Shown piece after piece: positions 1-8,260 of a stretch of 64,000 bases of DNA. Each line of letters starts with the position of its first letter. Position 1 is the first letter of the stretch. The translations under genes and the position numbers were made by a program. The DNA is from CAIVVT01 sp052145115 (GTDB lineage Bacteria; Acidobacteriota; Terriglobia; Bryobacterales; Bryobacteraceae), in contig JBKQPG010000015.1 in NCBI GenBank assembly GCA_052145115.1, forward strand, positions 1 to 64,000, in the 5' to 3' direction. The notes below the pieces were generated by a model that was given only the letters and a program-made list of their open reading frames with translations, did not search any database and was not told the DNA's origin.

Positions 1-86
1 GCAGGCTGGGAGTGCTCAACCACAGCGGGCCGCTGCTTCGGCAGCGCGCATAGAGACGTTTCTCGTCCCGATCAGCTCGATAAGTA

Positions 87-137
87 CGATGGAGCGGCGG
101 CTTCGGCCCCGCTCCATCGGGCGAGTAGATTTTTTTG
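87..137 (+). terminator. Perfect 11-bp hairpin followed by a T-run
   Basis: CGATGGAGCGG (87-97) pairs perfectly with CCGCTCCATCG (109-119) around an 11-nt loop. A run of seven T lies at 131-137, separated from the stem by about 11 nt. That gap is longer than in a canonical intrinsic terminator, so this may be a weak terminator of a gene upstream of the window, or simply a palindrome. Confidence 0.4.
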
Positions 138-265
138 GAAGTTGGGTCTTCTGCTGGCAGCCGATTGCTCGTGAAAAATCCGGGCTGGCCCGGTCCACGG
201 CCGGCAGTTGGATCTTCAGTTCTTTCACAGAAGTTGCTCGACACGCGCCCGCGCCGTTCCGTGGC

Positions 266-305
266 GCAGACATTCCTGTCTGCCGCGTCGGCATTCGTTC
301 CGACG
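266..305. repeat. Pair of short hairpins (GCAGACA/TGTCTGC, CGTCGG/CCGACG)
   Basis: GCAGACA (266-272) and TGTCTGC (277-283) form a perfect 7-bp stem with loop TTCC. It is directly followed by CGTCGG (286-291) and CCGACG (300-305). Short GCAGACA-type palindromes of this kind occur as dispersed non-coding repeats in some large genomes. That this one is dispersed is inferred, because I see only one copy in the window. Confidence 0.5.
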
Positions 306-362
306 TTTTGCGCGTGTTTCTGACCGCGTGTGACCGCAGCCGCGACTGAAAGGGGCGGTTGT

Positions 363-434
363 GTGTGGTGGGGCAGGCGGCCACGCCTGCGCCGGACCGC
401 CAGGTCCGGCTCGGCCTCTGAGCCGACACCACAC
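363..434. repeat. Cloverleaf-like nested palindrome element
   Basis: An outer stem GTGTGGTG (363-370) / CACCACAC (427-434) encloses three hairpins in a row: GCAGGCG/CGCCTGC with loop GCCA, GCCGGACC (391-398) / GGTCCGGC (403-410) with the same loop GCCA, and CGGCTC/GAGCCG. All arms are perfect. It is not a tRNA, lacking a T-arm consensus and an anticodon-type loop. It could be a REP-like mobile palindrome or a structured RNA. Confidence 0.55.
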
Positions 435-536
435 GTTCCTGACCCGCTCGCCGTCAGCGAGCGCAAATGCCACACCGCCACATCCGTGAGCGACCGGTGC
501 GTGCCTCCACCCGGCACCTCGCCATCCAACTTCCCC

Positions 537-563
537 TAAAGGAATTCTCCTGCGTGCCGATCT
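537..563 (+). promoter_or_regulatory. Sigma-28 (FliA) promoter of fliD
   Basis: TAAAGGAA (537-544), exactly 11 nt, then GCCGATCT (556-563). The enterobacterial FliA consensus is TAAAGTTT-N11-GCCGATAA, so both half-sites match well at the correct spacing. Transcription would start near 570, giving a leader of about 54 nt before the fliD ATG. This marks fliD as a late, FliA-controlled flagellar gene. Confidence 0.82.
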
Positions 564-623
564 AATGCATGGGAGGCGTTCAGCGCGACGCCCGCTCCGG
601 CGGACGCGCAGGACCAGGCCGGG

Positions 624-2057
624 ATGGGCACAAGTTCTGTCAATTCAACGCTCGCCAGCAATCTGGCGACGATTGCGAATCATCAGACATTCACCGGGGT
701 CAGTACCTACTCCTCGGACTTGCAGAGCGTCCTCTCCCGCTCCGAGCAGATCGCCCAGATTCCGGTCACGGCGCTGCAGAACGACCAGACCACCCTGCAA
801 AACGAGGTCAGCGATCTCGGCACACTGCAGACCGCGGTCGGCGCCATGACGCAGGCGCTCACCACCCTGGGCCAGCTCTCCACCGGCGGGGCCCTCACGG
901 CCACTTCCACCGACAGCGACATCAGCGCTACGGTTGCCGGAAGCGGCGCGACCGCGGGCACTTATACGATCAGCGACGTCACCTCCCTGGCCTCGCTCTC
1001 CTCCGCCACCATGACCAACGGCGTCGCGGATCCCACCTCCACCGCCGTTGCGCCCACCGGCAACAACACGCTGTACCTGGTGGCGGGCGGCGCTCCCGTC
1101 CCCATCACGCTCACCAGCCAGACCAACAATCTCGACGGCCTCGAGGCGGCCATCAACTCCGCCAATGCCGGTGTGACGGCGTCCATCCTGACCACCTCCC
1201 AAGGCTCGTATCTGACCATGACCGCCACCCAGGCGGGCGCCACCACCATCCAGTTGTTAACCAACTCCAGCGATCCCACGACGGACCTGATGACGATGGG
1301 CCCAACCGGCTCCCTGGCCGAGTTCAAGGTCAACGGCATTGCGGCGTCATCGGGTTCCAACCAGGTGACGGGCGTTATTCCCGGTATCACCCTGAGCCTC
1401 AACTCGGCCACCACCAGCACGGAATCCGCCACCATCACCGTGGCGGCCAACGCTGACCCCATCACCACCGCGCTGCAGAATGTCGTTACTCAGTACAACG
1501 CCCTGGCCAAACAGGTCGGGACTGAATTCGGATCCAATGCCGGTCCGCTGAACGGCAACTCGGTGGTCCTGGAAGTCCAGGACCTGATGCGGCAATTCGC
1601 CTTCTACACGGGCACCGGTGGCGTTGGCTCGAGCGGCGTCCAATCGCTGTCGGACCTGGGCATCTCGGTCGATGACACCGGCCAGATGAGCCTCGACACG
1701 AGCGTCGTGTCCTCGATGTCGTCCGGACAGCTTGCCAGCGCCTTGAGTTTCATCGGCAACTCGACCACTGGCCTGGCCTCCCTGGCCAGCGATTATTCAG
1801 CCTACAGCGACACGACTTCCGGCCTGCTGCAGCAGCAGATCACCCAGGACCAGTCGTCGGAACAGAATCTGCAGAACCAGATCGACGCCCTGAACGTGAG
1901 TATTGCCGCGTCCCAAAAGACGGAAGAGGCCAAGCTGGAGGCCGCCGATGCCCTGTGCGCGCAACTGGAGAGCCAGCAGAACATGCTCACCTCGACGATT
2001 CAGGGCCTCAACTACACGCTCTACGGAGCTTCACTAACTAACTCGACCGGAGCCTAA
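624..2057 (+). CDS. fliD: Flagellar filament capping protein FliD (hook-associated protein 2)
   Basis: FliD caps the growing flagellar filament and helps flagellin fold as it is added at the tip; it is exported by the flagellar type III system and needs no signal peptide. The 477-aa protein has the FliD_N region (roughly residues 20-115, with SDLQSVLSRSEQIAQIPV followed by TALQNDQTTLQNE), a Ser/Thr-rich middle, and a FliD_C region with C-terminal coiled coil (about 370-470). Length is normal for the family. The ATG at 624 has no strong ribosome-binding site, but it begins the conserved MGTSSVN-type N-terminus. A sigma-28 promoter lies just upstream. The next gene follows after 5 nt, suggesting one transcript. 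No fliS is adjacent, although fliS usually follows fliD. Confidence 0.9.
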   Translation: MGTSSVNSTLASNLATIANHQTFTGVSTYSSDLQSVLSRSEQIAQIPVTALQNDQTTLQNEVSDLGTLQTAVGAMTQALTTLGQLSTGGALTATSTDSDISATVAGSGATAGTYTISDVTSLASLSSATMTNGVADPTSTAVAPTGNNTLYLVAGGAPVPITLTSQTNNLDGLEAAINSANAGVTASILTTSQGSYLTMTATQAGATTIQLLTNSSDPTTDLMTMGPTGSLAEFKVNGIAASSGSNQVTGVIPGITLSLNSATTSTESATITVAANADPITTALQNVVTQYNALAKQVGTEFGSNAGPLNGNSVVLEVQDLMRQFAFYTGTGGVGSSGVQSLSDLGISVDDTGQMSLDTSVVSSMSSGQLASALSFIGNSTTGLASLASDYSAYSDTTSGLLQQQITQDQSSEQNLQNQIDALNVSIAASQKTEEAKLEAADALCAQLESQQNMLTSTIQGLNYTLYGASLTNSTGA

Positions 2058-2062
2058 ATCCC

Positions 2063-2410
2063 ATGCCAGGACGAGACGATTTCCTCCAAGCCCTTGAAGC
2101 CTGCGAACGCGCCAGCGCCCTGCTGTTGCTCGCCCTGGAATCCGGCCAGCCCGATCCGGCCGGGTTGGCCAGGCGCCGCAACGAGCAGATCGATCTGCTC
2201 AGCCGCTCGTTGCCGGCCGAAATGCGCACCGAGGACTTCGAACGCCTGAAGGGCGTCTTCCGCGTAGGCGAGGAGGCGCGCTCGCGCACCATCGCCGACC
2301 GGCTCTCCGCCACCCGCAACATCGCCGCGCTGCAACGCGGATTGCAGGTCGCGCGCCACTTCTCCGTCACGCCGGCCGCCCGCAAGTCGCAATTCGACTT
2401 CAAGGGCTGA
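2063..2410 (+). CDS. Small FliT-like flagellar protein (candidate export chaperone)
   Basis: A 115-aa, largely helical, charged protein starting 5 nt after the fliD stop, so almost certainly co-transcribed. It has no signal peptide or membrane segment. In many bacteria the small genes after fliD are fliS and fliT, cytoplasmic chaperones for flagellin and FliD. Size, helical character (for example ALEACERASALLLLALESG) and position fit a FliT/FlgN-type chaperone. I do not recognise a decisive motif, so the role is inferred from context. Confidence 0.55.
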   Translation: MPGRDDFLQALEACERASALLLLALESGQPDPAGLARRRNEQIDLLSRSLPAEMRTEDFERLKGVFRVGEEARSRTIADRLSATRNIAALQRGLQVARHFSVTPAARKSQFDFKG

Positions 2411-2563
2411 ACCGCGCCCCGCGCCAGCAGCCGCCTCCCGCCGCTCTCGTTCCTCTGCACGGCGACACGTTCCGCGTCTCCACGAATAGCCCTTTTGATA
2501 CAGGAAACCATCCGCAGGTTTGCGGCGTTATTAGTGGCAGAGAGGCAAACGGAGGTAAGTACA

Positions 2564-3103
2564 ATGAACAAGCTAATCAATCGCACATTCCTGGCGGTGG
2601 CGCTGGGCGCCCTGCTGACCGCCGGCAGCCTGGCGGCCAAGGATACTTCGCTGGCCGGACAGGTGCGGCATGAGCTCAACATGCTGCCCTATTACGGCGT
2701 CTTCGACGCGATCAGCTATGAAGTCAACGGCCACACCGTGATTCTCACGGGCGCGGTCCACTATCCGGCGCTGGCCCAGGACGCGGTCAACGTTGTGAAG
2801 CACATTCCCGGCGTCGAGTCGGTCGATAACCAGATCGAGGTTTTGCCGACTTCGCGCTTCGATGACCAGATCCGGCTGGCCGCCTGGCGCGCGGCCTACT
2901 CCTGGCCCACCCTTTCGCGACTGGCGAGCATGCCCCAGCCACCGGTTCGCATTCTCGTGAAGAACGGGGAGATCACGCTGGTCGGCATGGTGCCGAATCA
3001 GGCCGATAAGAACGCTTTGACCGTGCGGCTCAACACACTGCCCTACGTCTTCGCGGTGCATAACAATCTGACCGTGGAAAACCCGCCGGCCCACAAGAGC
3101 TGA
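2564..3103 (+). CDS. Secreted protein with two BON domains
   Basis: The start at 2564 is set by GGAGG at 2551-2555 and a clear signal peptide (residues 1-24, NRTFLAVALGALLTAGSLAA). The rest of the 179-aa protein holds two BON modules, about residues 30-95 and 100-170. The first has the typical GHTVILTGAV then IPGVESVDNQI pattern; the second has GEITLVGMVPNQADKNAL. BON domains bind phospholipid or envelope surfaces, as in OsmY, and often act in envelope stress tolerance. The protein is probably periplasmic. It follows the flagellar pair but has its own ribosome-binding site and a 150-nt gap, so it may be separately expressed. Confidence 0.85.
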   Translation: MNKLINRTFLAVALGALLTAGSLAAKDTSLAGQVRHELNMLPYYGVFDAISYEVNGHTVILTGAVHYPALAQDAVNVVKHIPGVESVDNQIEVLPTSRFDDQIRLAAWRAAYSWPTLSRLASMPQPPVRILVKNGEITLVGMVPNQADKNALTVRLNTLPYVFAVHNNLTVENPPAHKS

Positions 3104-3278
3104 TCGTCTCCGCGCTGGTCCGCCCACTGCAGCGCGCCGGGCCCGGTCCGGCGCGCTCCCCCCGCCCGCCGTCCGATGCCCCGCCGCGCAGTCCGGTATT
3201 GGCGTTCCCCTCCCCCTCACCCTTCCCGCAGGACCGCCGCCGCACCGCCTTTTCCGAATCTGGCGGGCGGGAGTTATG

Positions 3279-3284
3279 TAGAAT
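3279..3284 (+). promoter_or_regulatory. -10-like hexamer TAGAAT before the spermidine-synthase-like gene
   Basis: TAGAAT lies 13 nt before the ATG at 3298, which would give a leader of only 6-8 nt. No convincing -35 box or Shine-Dalgarno sequence is visible. Confidence 0.4.
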
Positions 3285-3297
3285 CGGGGTTTCGCCA

Positions 3298-5460
3298 ATG
3301 CTCCTTTATGCTCTGACGATCTTCCTGAGCGCCTTCCTGCTTTTTCAGGTTCAGCCTCTGATCGCCAAAATGATCCTGCCGTGGTTTGGCGGCAGCGCCG
3401 CAGTGTGGGCTACCTGCCTGCTCTTCTTCCAGACCGTCTTGCTGCTCGGATATGCCTACTCGCACGGCATTGTCGAGAGACTCCGGCCCAAACGGCAATG
3501 GATGCTCCATCTGGCCCTGCTCGGCTTGTGCCTTCTCGTCCTGCCGATCATTCCCGGCGCGGCCTGGAAGCCGGTTGACCCCAGCCTGCCTGTGTGGCGC
3601 ATTCTGGGCCTGCTGGCGGTCACGGTCGGGCTGCCGTACTTCGTGCTTTCGACCACCGGCCCGCTGGTCCAGGCCTGGTTTGTCCAGGCCCGGCCCGGGG
3701 CCACGCCTTACCGGCTCTACGCCCTGTCGAATCTCGGCTCGATGCTCGCGCTGCTCACCTACCCGGTGCTGATCGAGCCCACCTTCACCCTGCGCCATCA
3801 GGCCTGGGGCTGGTCGATCGGCTTCGGATGCTTTGCGCTGCTGTGCGCCTGGACGGGCTGGAAAAGCCAGCACGCCGCAGCCGCCGCCGCGCCGCCGGCG
3901 GAAGCCGCGCCTCAACTCCCTGCCGTCCCCGCGGAACCGCCGGGCGAGCGGCCGTCCTGGAGCCTGCGCCTGTTCTGGGTCGCGCTGGCCGCCTGCCCGT
4001 CCATGCTGCTGCTGTCCCTCACCAGCCACCTGAGCATGGACGTCGCGCCGATCCCCTTCCTCTGGATCCTGCCGCTGGCCATTTACCTGCTCAGCTTCAT
4101 CCTGTGCTTCGACGCCCCCGGCTGGTACCGCCGCCGGTCGTTCCTATGTCTCCTGCCTGTCGCCCTGGGCGTGACCACGTGGCTGATGGATACGCAGCCG
4201 GGGGATCTGCCGAGCGTCCACAAGACCCTCGAATTCTTCACCGGGCTGCCCGGGGTGCACGGCGTAGCCACCTGGATGATGGGCACTCAGTTCGGCCGTC
4301 TGCCGGACGTCAGCCTTCCCATTGCGCTGTTCTCGGCGGCTTTCTTCGTGTGTTCGATGGTCTGCCACGGCGAGTTGTCCCGCCTGAAGCCGCACCCGCG
4401 CTATTTGACCGGCTTTTATCTGATGCTCTCGATCGGCGGGGCCTGTGGCGGCGTCTTCGTCGCGCTGCTGGCGCCGGCTGTCTTCAATGCTTACTATGAG
4501 TTCCCCATCTCGGTCGCGTGCTGCGGCGCGGTGGCGCTGGGCGTGCTGTTCCGCGAACGCGATTGGCCCTTCCGGCGCGACCTGCTGGGCTGGCCCGCGA
4601 TCGCGGCCTTCTGCCTGGCGGCGCTGCTGTTCGGGTTCCTGGGACGCATGATGCGAAACACCGTCAAAGGGAGCCTCTTCGTGGGACGCAATTTCTACGG
4701 CGAGCTGCGCGTCCGGCAGTACAACAACTACTACGACTGGGAAGGTTACCGCAGCCTGGTCCACGGCTCGATCAACCACGGCGAGCAATACACGAATCCG
4801 GCCCGCCACAAGGACCCGGTCACTTACTACTGCTCCGATACCGGCGTCGGACGATTCATGAGCGCCCGCGTCGTGGGCGCGCCGCAGCGCGTGGCCCTGA
4901 TCGGGCTGGGCACGGGCACTCTGGCCGCCTACGCCCGCCCCGGCGATTTCTACCGCTTCTACGAGATCAACCCGATGGTCCCGCACATCGCCAACACCTA
5001 CTTCACTTATCTGAAAGAGGCCGATGCCCAGGTGGACATCCTGATGGGCGACGCCCGCCTGTCGCTGGAACGGCAGGCGCCGCAGGACTACGACCTGATT
5101 GCCCTGGACGCCTTTTCGAGCGACGCCATCCCGGTGCACCTTCTAACCCGCGAGGCGCTGCAGCTATACTTCTTCCACCTCCGGCCGCGCGGCGTCCTGG
5201 CGGTGCACATCTCCAACCGGTACATCAATCTCCAACCCGTGCTCGACCGCGGCGCGGCGGCGCTCGGCAAAACGGCCCGCGTATTCGAAACCGAGGATAA
5301 CGAGGAGGGCACCTGCTACGGCACCACCTGGGTTCTCATGGCGTCCGACCCGGACGTTTTCGCCGGCTCCGACTACACGCCCGGGCTTCCCTCCACGCCT
5401 GCCCCGTGGCTGCCGGTCTGGACCGACGACTACTCCAACCTTTTCAAAGTCCTGAAATAG
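3298..5460 (+). CDS. Membrane-anchored spermidine-synthase-like protein
   Basis: A 720-aa fusion. Residues about 1-460 hold many hydrophobic helices beginning LLYALTIFLSAFLLFQVQPL, the start typical of bacterial fused MFS/spermidine synthase proteins. The C-terminal third is a Rossmann methyltransferase-like domain with GLGTGTLAAY near residue 535, the acidic strand end YEINP, GDARLSLE, and DAFSSDAIPVH near residue 603. Spermidine synthases transfer aminopropyl groups from decarboxylated S-adenosylmethionine; whether these membrane fusions do so is unproven, and no polyamine gene lies nearby. The ATG at 3298 is preferred because it starts the first membrane helix. The frame is open upstream to 3199, but that stretch is low-complexity. 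Confidence 0.8.
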   Translation: MLLYALTIFLSAFLLFQVQPLIAKMILPWFGGSAAVWATCLLFFQTVLLLGYAYSHGIVERLRPKRQWMLHLALLGLCLLVLPIIPGAAWKPVDPSLPVWRILGLLAVTVGLPYFVLSTTGPLVQAWFVQARPGATPYRLYALSNLGSMLALLTYPVLIEPTFTLRHQAWGWSIGFGCFALLCAWTGWKSQHAAAAAAPPAEAAPQLPAVPAEPPGERPSWSLRLFWVALAACPSMLLLSLTSHLSMDVAPIPFLWILPLAIYLLSFILCFDAPGWYRRRSFLCLLPVALGVTTWLMDTQPGDLPSVHKTLEFFTGLPGVHGVATWMMGTQFGRLPDVSLPIALFSAAFFVCSMVCHGELSRLKPHPRYLTGFYLMLSIGGACGGVFVALLAPAVFNAYYEFPISVACCGAVALGVLFRERDWPFRRDLLGWPAIAAFCLAALLFGFLGRMMRNTVKGSLFVGRNFYGELRVRQYNNYYDWEGYRSLVHGSINHGEQYTNPARHKDPVTYYCSDTGVGRFMSARVVGAPQRVALIGLGTGTLAAYARPGDFYRFYEINPMVPHIANTYFTYLKEADAQVDILMGDARLSLERQAPQDYDLIALDAFSSDAIPVHLLTREALQLYFFHLRPRGVLAVHISNRYINLQPVLDRGAAALGKTARVFETEDNEEGTCYGTTWVLMASDPDVFAGSDYTPGLPSTPAPWLPVWTDDYSNLFKVLK

Positions 5461-5503
5461 GGAACCCTGGATCGGACCTGAAAGCGAGGCCGACGGAGCG
5501 GCT

Positions 5504-5800
5504 TTATTGCAGCGTCCGCGTATCTCCCTGCGGCTGCAGGCTGATGGCGCCGAAGGTCGCCTCGTACTGCTGGATGTTCTGCTGCAGCAGGTTCGATAGC
5601 GCCTTGGTCTGCTGCGGGCTCAGGTAGAGGCCTTGAAATTGCCGGATGTTGACCACTTCGGGGGTGCTTTGCTGGATCGTGCCGAACAGCAGGAAGAAGT
5701 CCCACAGGCTGGTGCGCACCTGGACGCTGTTGGCGTAGTTCTCCCGATAATCGTCCGTGTTTTGCACCTGGACCATCGGCTGAACGGCTGGGGGATGCAT
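5504..5800 (-). CDS. DUF3467 family protein
   Basis: A 98-aa protein with the DUF3467 pattern: YRENYANSVQVRTSLWDF, then FLLFGT, then a C-terminal helix LSPQQTKALSNLLQQNIQQYE. The family is small, cytoplasmic and of unknown function. The gene is convergent with the spermidine-synthase-like gene (43-nt gap). A -10-like TAGGAT ends 6 nt before the ATG and there is no Shine-Dalgarno sequence, so a leaderless message is likely. Confidence 0.8.
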   Translation of the reverse strand: MHPPAVQPMVQVQNTDDYRENYANSVQVRTSLWDFFLLFGTIQQSTPEVVNIRQFQGLYLSPQQTKALSNLLQQNIQQYEATFGAISLQPQGDTRTLQ

Positions 5801-5806
5801 GGCCTC

Positions 5807-5812
5807 ATCCTA
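5807..5812 (-). promoter_or_regulatory. -10-like TAGGAT, 6 nt before the DUF3467 ATG
   Basis: On the minus strand TAGGAT is followed by GAGGCC and then ATG. The same hexamer and spacing occur before the metallohydrolase gene at 39406. This predicts transcription starting at or within a base or two of the ATG. Confidence 0.4.
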
Positions 5813-6000
5813 CAATGCCCGCCCCGTCGTGCGCTGCTCCGCGCCGATGCTGTCCGCCAATGCCGCGGCGGGCTTCGCCCTCCCGCGGTTGCCGCGGCGC
5901 CCGATCCTCGCGCGCGGGAGGCGTTCCGGCGCTCGTCGCGGAAACGCGTCCTGAATTGCGTTCCGTGAGCCGGGATGCGGCGCGCCGCGCGGCGTAGTAG

Positions 6001-6035
6001 ATTGCTGGTGGAACATCCGGGTTCACTCAACACTT
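6001..6035 (-). repeat. Copy A of a short dispersed repeat
   Basis: Read on the minus strand, CCCGGATGTTCCACCAGCAAT matches the repeats at 14601 and 47993, which are on the plus strand. The adjoining GTTCACTCAACACTT (6021-6035) is an exact 15-base match to 31565-31579, beside a transposase remnant. This suggests the family derives from a mobile element end. Confidence 0.55.
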
Positions 6036-6056
6036 CTCCGGTCGAGGCAAGCTGAC

Positions 6057-8135
6057 ATGCGCATCCGTGCTTTCGCCCTCTGTCTTGCATTCGTGAGCCT
6101 GGCAGCGGCTGGGCCCGCCCCTGCGAGCGGCATCGACTTCTCCGCGCCAGGCGGCGGTTCGATCGATCTGCAAACCGACCCGGGCAACCGGGCCGTGGTC
6201 CGCAGCCAGTACTGGCGTCTGGAGTTCGATCTGCGCAACGGCGGCGTCCTCGATACCATCGTCTTTCTCCACGGCTCGGGCCAGAACCTGTTGCTGCAGC
6301 CGCTGGTCACCTCTGTCGGCCCGTGGTCCGACCGCAACGCGCCCGCGGTGACGCTCGACTCCTCCCGCCAGGGCAATCTCCTGCGGCTCGAGTTCTCCGG
6401 CCGCCTGGCCGCCGTGGGCCGCCAAGCCGGACCCGTCGCCTTCCGCACCGTATGGACCATCTCGCCATTCATGGTGCGCGCCGACCATACGCTCGTTTTC
6501 TCCCAGGAGGTGCCGACCGCAACGCTCTCCATCGGATCGACCACCGTGCGCCGCGACCTGGACGAATACGGCGTGCGCGTCGGTCCGGCTGACGACCCGA
6601 ATCCCGGCCATTGGTGGCCGCCACGGGACATGGTCCCCGCCACTCTGGGGAAGGTCCAGGATGAGGGCGGCGCCTTTGTCGACCAGCGCCACGCACCGCT
6701 GTACCTGCTGCTGTTCCACCGCGACCTGGAAGGTTTCGACCTCACCACGGCCTCCGATCTGGAGACCTGGGAACTGGGCCTGACCGGACGCCCGGGACTC
6801 GGCCGCTACAGCGCCGCGCTCGCGGGCGACGGGATTCAGGTCACTCGCCAGCCTTTGAACGTCCGTCGCCCGGTCAACATCCACAAGGGCGAATACACCT
6901 TCAGCTACTACCTCGGCCTGCCGCGCATCGTAGAGAAATCCGAACGCAAGTGGCGGCACATCTCCTTTGGCAACCATCCCTGGCCCTCCGACGCCGACAT
7001 CGCGCATTGGGCCGACAGCGGCGTCAACATCGCCCGCCTGCACAACGACTACGAGCTGGACGAAAACTTCTGGCACGACGGCGCGTGGCCGCCGTATGAC
7101 GCCGCCGGCATGGCCGAGATGCGGCGCGTCATCGCCACCTGTCACAAGTACGGAATCAAGGTGGTGCCGTACTTCTCCATCCACGAGTTCCATCCCACCG
7201 CCCCCGGCTACAAGGAGCACGAGGCCGAATGGGCCCGCACGGTCGGGCCTCCGGCAAGCGTTCATCACAACCACATGGGCAAGGGCGAGTACGGGGCCCA
7301 GATGTGCCCAATGTCCGGCTGGCTCGACCGCCGCAAGCACGACATTGAACAGGCTTATCGCGAGCTGGGATTCGACGGCATCTACTTCGACTGGGTGATG
7401 GAGCTGCCCTGCGACAACCGCCAGCACAACCCCAAGCTGCATCTCGGCACCGACGGCGTCATCGACCTGCTGGCCTGGACCCGCCGCCTGATCCAACCCC
7501 AGGGCACGCTGATCGTGCACATCTACGGGCTGATGCCCTCTATCGCCTTCGAGAACTTCGCCGACCTGGTGGTCAACATGGAGGAGAACTCCGAAGCCGA
7601 GTCGATGATGCGGATGAGCCAGGTGCCGCTGGTCACAGTGCTTGCCGAGAGCATCCCGCGCTCTCCCTGCCCGTCCTACCGCGCGGACCAGGCCCTCGAA
7701 CGCAACCGCAACAACATCTCGCAGTTCGTTGTCCTGGGCATGTTCCCCTGGGCCGGCTATGTGAGCGATGCCGTGAGCGAAGCCACCCTGCAACTGTTCC
7801 GCGCCTTCAAGCCGTACAAGCTGGAGGATTTCCTTTTCCGCAACACCGACTCGGGCGTAGTCCGCACCGGCTGGGACGACGTCTACGGCGCCTTATACGC
7901 CAAGGACGACCTGGCCCTGGTGGTGGTTTCCAATACCAGCCCCGAGCCGCGCCAGAACATCGTCGTGCGGGTTCAACGCGACGCCCTGGCGTTCCATTCC
8001 GCCCGTTTGTCTGTCACCGACACCAGGACTCGAAAGGCCGTCAGCGTCGATGCCAAGGCCCTGGCGGACGGCTCGCTGGTGACGCAACTCGAGGGCTACG
8101 AGTATCGGATCCTCGAACTGCGGCCGCAGCCCTGA
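6057..8135 (+). CDS. Secreted glycoside-hydrolase-like TIM-barrel protein
   Basis: A 692-aa protein with a signal peptide (residues 1-24). Residues 30-290 look like a beta-sandwich, as in the N-terminal domains of alpha-galactosidase-type enzymes. The middle is barrel-like: HISFGNHPWPSDADIAHWA, GVNIARLHNDYELDENFW, KYGIKVVPYFSIHEFHP, and DGIYFDWVMELPCDN near residues 441-455. An Asp at the end of a beta strand (FDW, about D445), followed by NMEENSE near residue 508, resembles the active-site layout of retaining clan GH-D enzymes. The last 70 residues look like a C-terminal beta domain. Substrate cannot be told; plant or microbial polysaccharide is plausible. It stands alone, with about 250 nt of non-coding DNA before it. 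Confidence 0.65.
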   Translation: MRIRAFALCLAFVSLAAAGPAPASGIDFSAPGGGSIDLQTDPGNRAVVRSQYWRLEFDLRNGGVLDTIVFLHGSGQNLLLQPLVTSVGPWSDRNAPAVTLDSSRQGNLLRLEFSGRLAAVGRQAGPVAFRTVWTISPFMVRADHTLVFSQEVPTATLSIGSTTVRRDLDEYGVRVGPADDPNPGHWWPPRDMVPATLGKVQDEGGAFVDQRHAPLYLLLFHRDLEGFDLTTASDLETWELGLTGRPGLGRYSAALAGDGIQVTRQPLNVRRPVNIHKGEYTFSYYLGLPRIVEKSERKWRHISFGNHPWPSDADIAHWADSGVNIARLHNDYELDENFWHDGAWPPYDAAGMAEMRRVIATCHKYGIKVVPYFSIHEFHPTAPGYKEHEAEWARTVGPPASVHHNHMGKGEYGAQMCPMSGWLDRRKHDIEQAYRELGFDGIYFDWVMELPCDNRQHNPKLHLGTDGVIDLLAWTRRLIQPQGTLIVHIYGLMPSIAFENFADLVVNMEENSEAESMMRMSQVPLVTVLAESIPRSPCPSYRADQALERNRNNISQFVVLGMFPWAGYVSDAVSEATLQLFRAFKPYKLEDFLFRNTDSGVVRTGWDDVYGALYAKDDLALVVVSNTSPEPRQNIVVRVQRDALAFHSARLSVTDTRTRKAVSVDAKALADGSLVTQLEGYEYRILELRPQP

Positions 8136-8235
8136 GCGGGCCACGGCTGCTTCTGCGCGCGGGCGCGCCCGCCGCCGGCGCAGGACGCTTGTGCGTCGAT
8201 GCAGGCCGGGCTGGCGGGCCGTGGTGCGGAAACCT

Positions 8236-8256
8236 CCCGGCGCCTCACGCGCCGGG
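8236..8256. terminator. 8-bp hairpin between converging genes
   Basis: CCCGGCGC (8236-8243) and GCGCCGGG (8249-8256) form a perfect stem with loop CTCAC. It lies just past the stop of the minus-strand flagellar-type gene and about 100 nt past the plus-strand TIM-barrel gene. Only a short T-run follows on the minus strand, so termination may be weak or aided by Rho. Confidence 0.45.
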
Positions 8257-8260
8257 CGGC

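Larger units (their letters stand above)
1..536. other. Non-coding region before fliD, rich in hairpins
   Basis: No reading frame here looks like a protein; the short frames overlap on both strands with no family resemblance. The stretch holds three groups of inverted repeats, annotated separately (87-119, 266-305, 363-434). It ends at the sigma-28 promoter of fliD. I cannot tell whether the region belongs to a transcript entering from upstream of the window. Confidence 0.6.

Noticed and set aside
363..434. Possible tRNA
   Set aside because: Four stems are present, but there is no T-loop consensus, no anticodon-like loop and the stem sizes are wrong.
3199..3297. N-terminal extension of the spermidine-synthase-like protein
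   Set aside because: Pro/Arg-rich and without homology; the membrane domain begins at the ATG at 3298.
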